Virus record (IMG/VR): IMGVR_UViG_3300023174_002455
Coordinates: 1-25,055 of that record
Strand: one strand, 5' to 3'
Origin: a virus
DNA: 25,055 nt
Position numbers and translations under genes: made by a program. Of the stretch, positions 21,125-25,055 are shown one piece after another (the stretch's first letter is position 1; the number at the start of each line of letters is the position of its first letter). The notes under the pieces are model-generated. The model did not search any database, was not told where the DNA came from, and saw only the letters and a program-made list of their open reading frames with translations.

Positions 21125-21485
21125 TACATACACTCCTACATCTGGCATGAAGGCTGCTGCTCGTCGTGCTTTAAAATGGAAAGCAGATGGCAAGGCTAAA
21201 GGAGCAGGAACTCCAGTAGGCTGGGGTCGTGCAACTGATATTGTAAATGGATCGGCAATGTCTCTTAGTACTGTTAAAAGAATGTATTCTTTTTTCTCAC
21301 GTCACGAGGTAGATAAAAAAGGTAAGGGATTTTACGATGGTCCAGAGTTTCCGTCCAATGGAAGAATTATGTGGGATGCTTGGGGTGGAGATGCAGGATT
21401 TTCGTGGAGCCGTGCAATTACACAAAGAGAAAAGAAAAAACTAGAAAAGATTTGGCAGGGAACTGCCTTTGATTTAAGAAAGTAA
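21117..21485 (+). CDS. Stand-alone phage domain often fused to head-maturation proteins
   Basis: A 122-residue protein. ATG 21117 is chosen because it follows in overlap with the 36-residue gene; a GTG at 21084 is an alternative. The order GMKAAARRALKWK, GAGTPVGWGRATDIVNGSAMS, LSTVKRMYSFFSRHEVDKKGKGFYDG, then PSNGRIMWDAWGGDAGFSW is a recognisable module: 'RA.DI.N...LS..TVKRM.SFF.RHEVDK.G.GF....PS.GRI.W..WGGD...W'. I know it mainly as a part of phage prohead-protease or capsid-associated proteins. Here it stands alone. Its biochemical role is not known to me. Confidence 0.75.
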   Translation: MADTYTPTSGMKAAARRALKWKADGKAKGAGTPVGWGRATDIVNGSAMSLSTVKRMYSFFSRHEVDKKGKGFYDGPEFPSNGRIMWDAWGGDAGFSWSRAITQREKKKLEKIWQGTAFDLRK

Positions 21486-21491
21486 GGGGCA

Positions 21492-21653
21492 ATGCAGAAT
21501 TTAGAAAAAAATGAATTGATTCAACTGGTAGGATTTTATAAGCAAAAACTATCTGACGTAGAACTAGAGTCATTAAAACTACAACTTGAGGTTAATAAAC
21601 TTAACTCTATGGTTTTAAATTTAAGCCAAGGACCAGTTAAAAAAACTAAATAA
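21492..21653 (+). CDS. 53-residue coiled-coil protein
   Basis: ATG 21492 follows AAGGGG at 21485-21490. The product (MQNLEKNELIQLVGFYKQKL, then LESLKLQLEVNKLNSMVLNL) has leucine heptads over most of its length, indicating a short coiled coil, and ends in a basic KKTK. It fills the gap between two larger genes with one-base spacing downstream. Small dimeric phage protein of unknown role. Confidence 0.6.
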   Translation: MQNLEKNELIQLVGFYKQKLSDVELESLKLQLEVNKLNSMVLNLSQGPVKKTK

Positions 21654-21654
21654 T

Positions 21655-22083
21655 ATGGAATATTTATTAGTTATAGGCTTGACATTGTTGTCTTATTGGT
21701 CTATAATTAAAATATCAAACAAAAGAAGAATGATATTTTTAAACAAAAATAAATATAGACAAAGTTCTATTTATGAAATAGTTAAAGATGTTGTTCCAAA
21801 GCAAAGGTTTGATAAGCCTAAAGTTATAACGCAATCTCAAAGACATATTCAAAAAAATATGTTAAGAGTCGTAATAGCAGAAGGAAGTGCATACTGGATA
21901 TTGAATAATGTTTTTTATACTGCAAATGCTATAAATGGCAGAGTAGATGAAGAAACAATAAAACCATTAGATATTGAAAATATGCCAACAAAAGAATTAG
22001 ACAAGATGTTATCAATACTTGATGACTTAAAACAAGGGGCGGAACCAAATGATAGTGGCAGTACAAGGAACAAAGGAATTTAA
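21655..22083 (+). CDS. Single-span membrane-anchored phage protein
   Basis: A 142-residue protein with one N-terminal membrane segment (LLVIGLTLLSYWSIIKI, 4-20) followed by a basic cytosolic stretch (SNKRRMIFLNKNKYR). The rest is mixed, with VVIAEGSAYWILNNVFYTANAI near 73-94 and an acidic helical C-terminus (TKELDKMLSILDDL). The positive-inside rule puts the C-terminal domain in the cytoplasm. It overlaps the next gene by 35 bases. No family recognised. Confidence 0.65.
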   Translation: MEYLLVIGLTLLSYWSIIKISNKRRMIFLNKNKYRQSSIYEIVKDVVPKQRFDKPKVITQSQRHIQKNMLRVVIAEGSAYWILNNVFYTANAINGRVDEETIKPLDIENMPTKELDKMLSILDDLKQGAEPNDSGSTRNKGI

Positions 22084-22399
22084 CGACTATAACGTATTCC
22101 TTCGTGCCATGAGCGTTGCTTTATCTGGCATGAAAGATGGAGATAATGATTTTATTATTTACTCCGCTGGCCCATCAAGAATAAATCACTTTGTTTCAGA
22201 GTTTTCTAATTTATCAGAACGAGGAATGAAAGCAAGAGGCAAAAAGATTAAGTTTTATAATGCTGCGCCAATATGGTTAAGTGAAAATATAAATCAAATT
22301 AATTATTTTGTTTTTTTAAGTCGTCCAAAAGAATCAAAATCAAAATTAGTTTTAGTTGCAGAAGCCAACAATATTGATGTTGGTCTTTTTAGGTATTAG
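22049..22399 (+). CDS. SLOG/YspA-like Rossmann-type protein
   Basis: A 116-residue protein opening MIVAVQGTKEFNDYNVFLRA, a first strand plus glycine turn as in SLOG-superfamily nucleotide-binding proteins (DUF2493/YspA-like). DFIIYSAGPSRINHFV follows as the second strand with the AG turn, then a basic helix and IKFYNAAPIW. It ends with KLVLVAEANNIDVGLFRY. Such folds bind nucleotides or sense nucleotide-derived signals. The final motif of larger families is absent, so this is a minimal version. Start supported by AAGGGGC at 22034-22040. Confidence 0.5.
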   Translation: MIVAVQGTKEFNDYNVFLRAMSVALSGMKDGDNDFIIYSAGPSRINHFVSEFSNLSERGMKARGKKIKFYNAAPIWLSENINQINYFVFLSRPKESKSKLVLVAEANNIDVGLFRY

Positions 22400-22408
22400 G
22401 AGAATAAA

Positions 22409-22618
22409 ATGATTATTAGAAGTTTAAATACAATGGAAAAAATTATAAATAAAAATAAAAATCTATTATGGCTTGGATGGGATGTAGTTGATTTAAAAGA
22501 ATCGGATACTGCAAAAACATCTCCTATGGGCATTAGAGTAAAAGATAAATGGTATTTGCATAGAATTTATAAACCTGGTCGTAATGGTTGGGACATACCA
22601 AATAAGTATAAGGATTAG
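22409..22618 (+). CDS. Small phage protein of unknown function
   Basis: A 69-residue protein with a good ribosome site (AGGAG at 22398-22402). It has a helical N-terminus and a beta-rich end (LLWLGWDVVDL, then GIRVKDKWYLHRIYKPGRNGWDI). High tryptophan and basic content suggests a compact nucleic-acid- or protein-binding domain. Not recognised. Confidence 0.65.
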   Translation: MIIRSLNTMEKIINKNKNLLWLGWDVVDLKESDTAKTSPMGIRVKDKWYLHRIYKPGRNGWDIPNKYKD

Positions 22619-22620
22619 TC

Positions 22621-22902
22621 TTGAAGCAGCATTTGTGGAAAGACGAAGCCTTGTGTTTAGGAATGGACAACAACGCATTTTTTGATAAATATGAAGATCA
22701 TGAAGGATCTAGAAGAGATGTTGACGCACTTTGCAAACAGTGTCCAGTAAAAAAAGTATGCTTTGCAAATGGCATATCTGGAAAAGAGTGGGGCGTCTGG
22801 GGCGGAGTTTATTTAGAAGGTGGAGAAGTCTCAAGAGAGTTTAATAAACATAAAACAAAACAAGACTGGTCAAATACTTGGCAAGCCTTAACAATGGAAT
22901 AA
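22621..22902 (+). CDS. whiB: WhiB-family Fe-S transcription regulator
   Basis: A 93-residue WhiB protein. The four cluster cysteines are C12, C38, C41 and C47 (C..CPVKKVC), and the turn GVWGGVY lies at 58-64. A charged C-terminus follows. WhiB proteins hold a 4Fe-4S cluster and act with the primary sigma factor in actinobacteria; phage versions can alter host transcription. It starts with TTG at 22621, preceded by AAGGA. WhiB is essentially restricted to actinobacteria and their phages, so this gene is the best host indicator in the window. Confidence 0.95.
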   Translation: MKQHLWKDEALCLGMDNNAFFDKYEDHEGSRRDVDALCKQCPVKKVCFANGISGKEWGVWGGVYLEGGEVSREFNKHKTKQDWSNTWQALTME

Positions 22903-22905
22903 AAT

Positions 22906-23634
22906 ATGAAAAATAAACTACCAAATAATTTAAATTTAATTTCTATTTCTGGGTGTGGTCATTCTGGAACTACACTAACAGCAACTGTTTTAGGTGCACA
23001 CAAAAACTTATTATTAATTCCAACTGAAACAAGGATGTTCCTTGACGAATCATACGATATTAATAATTTTATTTTTAATAACTATTCAGATAAAGAAACT
23101 ATGGTCATAGAAAAAACTCCAAACCATCTATATGTTTTAGATAAAATAAAAAAAGAATATCCAGATACTAAGTTTATATTAAATATAAGAGACCCAAGAG
23201 ACATAGTCTCATCACTTTATAGCAGGTTTGAAGATTGGAATAAGTCAATTGATAGGCTTAAAAAAGACTTTGAATATGTAAAAAAGTTTTATTTATTTGG
23301 ACATTTAGTTAAATATGAAGACATTGTTAATAACTTTGAAGATACCTTTATTGATATTTGTAAATATATAAAAATAGATTTTGATGAAAATATGTTAGAG
23401 TATTATAAATATGCTCCAAATTGGTACGGAGTAGAAAATCCAAAAGATAGTGATGGAAAAGACAAAGTATATAAAAATAATATTAGTAATCACGAAATAA
23501 GACGATCTTGGCAAGTAAAGCAACCGCTTTTTGACGGTACTGGTAGATGGAAAAAAGAACTAAGCAGTAGTCAGATAGACGATGTAGTAAAAAATATTGG
23601 AGAAATGGCCAACTTCTTTGGGTATACTATATAA
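22906..23634 (+). CDS. PAPS-dependent sulfotransferase-like protein
   Basis: A 242-residue protein with the two PAPS-binding signatures of sulfotransferases. The 5'-phosphosulfate loop is SISGCGHSGTTLTATVLG (13-30), and the 3'-phosphate motif is NIRDPRDIVSSLYSRF (93-108), with R95 and S103 placed as expected. An EKTPNH segment (69-74) fits the substrate-side region of the family. It would move sulfate from PAPS to a hydroxyl or amine on a sugar, lipid or protein. The next gene looks able to make PAPS. The DNA is A-rich and the protein Lys/Asn/Ile-rich, like the other cargo genes. The start follows the whiB stop by three bases without a clear ribosome site. Confidence 0.85.
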   Translation: MKNKLPNNLNLISISGCGHSGTTLTATVLGAHKNLLLIPTETRMFLDESYDINNFIFNNYSDKETMVIEKTPNHLYVLDKIKKEYPDTKFILNIRDPRDIVSSLYSRFEDWNKSIDRLKKDFEYVKKFYLFGHLVKYEDIVNNFEDTFIDICKYIKIDFDENMLEYYKYAPNWYGVENPKDSDGKDKVYKNNISNHEIRRSWQVKQPLFDGTGRWKKELSSSQIDDVVKNIGEMANFFGYTI

Positions 23635-23635
23635 T
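23630..23635 (+). promoter_or_regulatory. Possible -10 box before the APS-kinase fusion gene
   Basis: TATAAT at 23630-23635 overlaps the sulfotransferase stop. The predicted +1 near 23642 would give a 9-base leader with GGAG before the ATG at 23651. There is no TG extension and no clear -35, so support is weak. Confidence 0.3.
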
Positions 23636-23650
23636 GGTTATGGAGAAAAA

Positions 23651-24412
23651 ATGATTATACAAATAATTGGACTACCTGGCTCTGGTAAAACGGAACTAGC
23701 AAAAACCCTTAAAGAGCGTATCAATGCTATTCATCTTAATGCAGATGAAGTACGTGCAACAGTTAACTCTGATCTTGGATTTACCGTTGAAGATCGCATA
23801 GAGCAGGCAAGGCGTATGGGGGCTATGGCAAGACTTATTGCTAATCAAGGAGTTGCTCCAGTTATTGTAGACTTTGTTTGCCCAACAGATGCGACAAGAG
23901 AAGCATTTGGTAAACCAGATATTTTAATTTTTATGGATACAATTAAAGAAGGCAGATTTAAAGATACAAATAAGATGTTTGTGGCACCAAAAGAATTTGA
24001 CTTCATGTTTTCTGATCATGAAAAAGATTCATACGAAAAAGCAAGTTTAATTATTTCTTTGTTTGAACTACATGATTGGTCTGCACCAACAACACTTATG
24101 CTTGGTCGCTATCAACCATGGCATGAAGGGCATCATGCTTTGTATTTACAGGCTGGAATGAGAACAAATCAAGTACTACTTGGAGTACGTAATACACATA
24201 ATACTAGCAAAAAGGATCCACTTACATTTGATGAAGTAAAGGGTTATATTGCTAAGGATGAGTTTATGAAAGATGCAATGGTATTGCGTTTGCCAAACAT
24301 TACTAACATTGTCTATGGCCGTGACGTGGGATATAAAATTGAACAAGTAGATTTGGGGGTAGACATTCATGCTATTTCGGCTACTGAAAAACGTCGTGAA
24401 CTGGGTATCTAA
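23651..24412 (+). CDS. APS kinase-like/HxGH nucleotidyltransferase fusion
   Basis: A 253-residue fusion. Residues 1-140 resemble APS kinase (CysC): P-loop GLPGSGKT (7-14), HLNADEVRATVNSDLGFTVEDRIEQARRMG (28-57), and VIVDFVCPTDATREAF (71-86). Residues 147-253 are a HUP-type nucleotidyltransferase with GRYQPWHEGH (152-161) and ISATEKR (242-248), as in NMNAT/cytidylyltransferase enzymes and akin to the ATP sulfurylase fold. If the second domain activates sulfate, one protein would make PAPS from sulfate and ATP in the same domain order as animal PAPS synthase. An NMN- or other nucleotide-adding role is the alternative. ATG 23651 is chosen for GGAG upstream. The sulfotransferase gene ends 16 bases before. 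Confidence 0.8.
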   Translation: MIIQIIGLPGSGKTELAKTLKERINAIHLNADEVRATVNSDLGFTVEDRIEQARRMGAMARLIANQGVAPVIVDFVCPTDATREAFGKPDILIFMDTIKEGRFKDTNKMFVAPKEFDFMFSDHEKDSYEKASLIISLFELHDWSAPTTLMLGRYQPWHEGHHALYLQAGMRTNQVLLGVRNTHNTSKKDPLTFDEVKGYIAKDEFMKDAMVLRLPNITNIVYGRDVGYKIEQVDLGVDIHAISATEKRRELGI

Positions 24413-24500
24413 TGTTGGACACGGAATTGCAGATGCAGAAGATAGATTTGTTAAAAGCATGTTTGAAGAGGATATAGATCATGAAAGTAACGAAGACTAG
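24396..24500 (+). other. Short open frame or frameshifted extension after the fusion gene
   Basis: A 34-codon frame from GTG 24396 (after the start codon: NWVSNVGHGIADAEDRFV..., then SMFEEDIDHESNED) runs across the gap between the fusion gene and the DUF2061 gene. Its codons are coding-like and acidic, but there is no ribosome site. It may be a small gene, a former C-terminal extension of the fusion gene lost by frameshift, or chance. A competing 21-codon frame starts at ATG 24412. Confidence 0.25.
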
Positions 24501-24684
24501 ATCATTTGTTAAAGCACTAAGTTATCGCATTTGGGGAACACTATCCTCTGTTGTTGTTGCTTATGTCATTACAAAAAATGTTTCGTTATCTATAACAATT
24601 GCTTTTTGGGAAACAGTTGTAAAAATATTTATTTACTATGGACACGAACGTGTATGGAATTATGTTCAATGGGGTAGAAAATGA
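24481..24684 (+). CDS. DUF2061-family small membrane protein
   Basis: A 67-residue protein with the DUF2061 layout: a basic start, K.LSYRIWGTL (11-21), a first membrane span (21-31), TKNVSLSITIAFWETVVKIFIYY (31-53), and the hallmark HERVWN near the end. AGAGGA precedes the ATG. The family's function is not established. I have an uncertain recollection of DUF2061 domains occurring beside or fused to sulfate-activation genes; here it lies directly after the APS-kinase-like fusion, so a role in that pathway (for example sulfate entry) is a fair guess. Confidence 0.8.
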   Translation: MKVTKTRSFVKALSYRIWGTLSSVVVAYVITKNVSLSITIAFWETVVKIFIYYGHERVWNYVQWGRK

Positions 24685-24914
24685 TGTATACAGACGAAAT
24701 GCGTAGGGCTGTACACTCCATCACACCGCCTAAAGGATTTGGCATAGAGATTATTGACAATGAGCACTTTCTTACAGTAAAATTAGATGAAAGAAAATTT
24801 TTACACATGGGGCACGATGATAAAATATCAGCCCTTCAATATGTAGTAAAAATAAAAAAGGCTTTAGAGATAAACGGAGCAATTGTATTAGTTACAAGAG
24901 AGGCAGTAAAATGA
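24681..24914 (+). CDS. Small phage protein of unknown function
   Basis: A 77-residue protein starting at ATG 24681 in an overlap with the DUF2061 stop; the next codon (24684) is also ATG. It looks like an alpha/beta domain: PPKGFGIEIIDNEHFLTVKLDE forms two strands, followed by an amphipathic helix (DDKISALQYVVKIKKALEI) and a final strand (GAIVLVTRE). No catalytic motif is seen. Confidence 0.65.
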   Translation: MMYTDEMRRAVHSITPPKGFGIEIIDNEHFLTVKLDERKFLHMGHDDKISALQYVVKIKKALEINGAIVLVTREAVK

Positions 24915-25042
24915 TAAAACAGATTGGCTTGTTTTTTATTTGTAAAATTAAATCACATAACCTTGTTGACGCTGGCTCTTGTCCATTTACTGGTAAAAGT
25001 TATTCAGCCTGTCTAAGATGTGGAGTAACAGTAACAAAATGA
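24911..25042 (+). CDS. 43-residue zinc-binding phage protein
   Basis: The frame opens in an ATGA overlap with the upstream stop and ends with TGA at 25040-25042. The product has C11-x4-H16 in FICKIKSHNL, C24, and C34-x2-C37 in ACLRCG. Short phage proteins with C....H, C and CxxC sets are widespread and probably bind one zinc ion. Function unknown. Confidence 0.65.
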   Translation: MIKQIGLFFICKIKSHNLVDAGSCPFTGKSYSACLRCGVTVTK

Positions 25043-25055
25043 AAAAGAAAATAAT
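25039..25055 (+). CDS. Start of a gene running off the right edge
   Basis: ATG at 25039 overlaps the stop of the preceding gene (ATGA), and the frame (MKKKI) stays open to the end. The overlap style matches the rest of the operon, so this is probably the next gene. Nothing can be said of its product. Confidence 0.4.

Noticed and set aside
1-25055. Host chromosome segment rather than phage
   Set aside because: The large terminase, endolysin cassette, resolvases, compact one-strand overlapping genes and many tiny phage-type proteins fit a phage genome; no host housekeeping operon is present.

Overview
The window is a gene-dense, AT-rich stretch of a tailed double-stranded DNA phage genome. Every supported gene lies on the + strand, mostly joined by ATGA/TAATG overlaps. 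It contains a terminase, phage-type replication and recombination genes and a CHAP endolysin. The host is probably an actinobacterium: there is a WhiB-type Fe-S regulator (22621-22902), a small CDKC...FCNHH protein like the actinobacterial DUF7455 family (18272-18529), a proteasome-like peptidase, and start codons placed for leaderless mRNAs. Low GC and a host-style S-layer-like surface protein suggest an uncultured streamlined aquatic actinobacterium (freshwater Nanopelagicales/acI or marine Actinomarinales). That last step is inference.

Layout. 1-4447: end of a replication/recombination module (probable DNA polymerase III alpha C-terminus, RecA-like ATPase, Hjc-like nuclease, Cas4-like Fe-S exonuclease, RuvC-like resolvase, zinc proteins, small HTH protein). 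4444-5196: a GT32-type glycosyltransferase cargo gene. 5189-7818: a MazG-like small protein and the small and large terminase subunits. 7835-12163: two long exported proteins, one S-layer-like and one coiled-coil/beta/repeat protein with a C-terminal membrane anchor, separated by a clear terminator and a new promoter. 12165-13551: lysis region (small membrane proteins, lipoprotein, CHAP endolysin). 13613-16422: proteasome-like Ntn hydrolase, then a very AT-rich cargo segment with an SGNH-hydrolase-like gene and a NodU/TobZ-type O-carbamoyltransferase. 16462-17359: small acidic protein and an exported protein. 17370-17517: tRNA-Gly and tRNA-Glu. 17593-20058: Hsp20, zinc ribbons, SNase-type nuclease, thioredoxin fusion. 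20096-22618: small genes, some resembling domains fused to head-maturation proteins in other phages. 22621-25055: WhiB, sulfotransferase, an APS-kinase/nucleotidyltransferase fusion, a DUF2061 membrane protein and small proteins.

How it fits together. The phage carries recombination and packaging machinery plus an unusual load of genes that could remodel surfaces or small molecules: glycosyltransferase, SGNH-like protein, carbamoyltransferase, sulfotransferase with a candidate PAPS-making enzyme, and four or more exported proteins. It also carries proteostasis genes (Hsp20, proteasome-like protease, thioredoxin). The candidate sulfation cassette at 22906-24684 is the most striking group. No portal, capsid or tail gene is recognisable here, so the structural module presumably lies outside. 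Promoters are mostly extended -10 boxes (TGnTATAAT), and three genes have a -10 placed so that transcription would start on the first base of the ATG.
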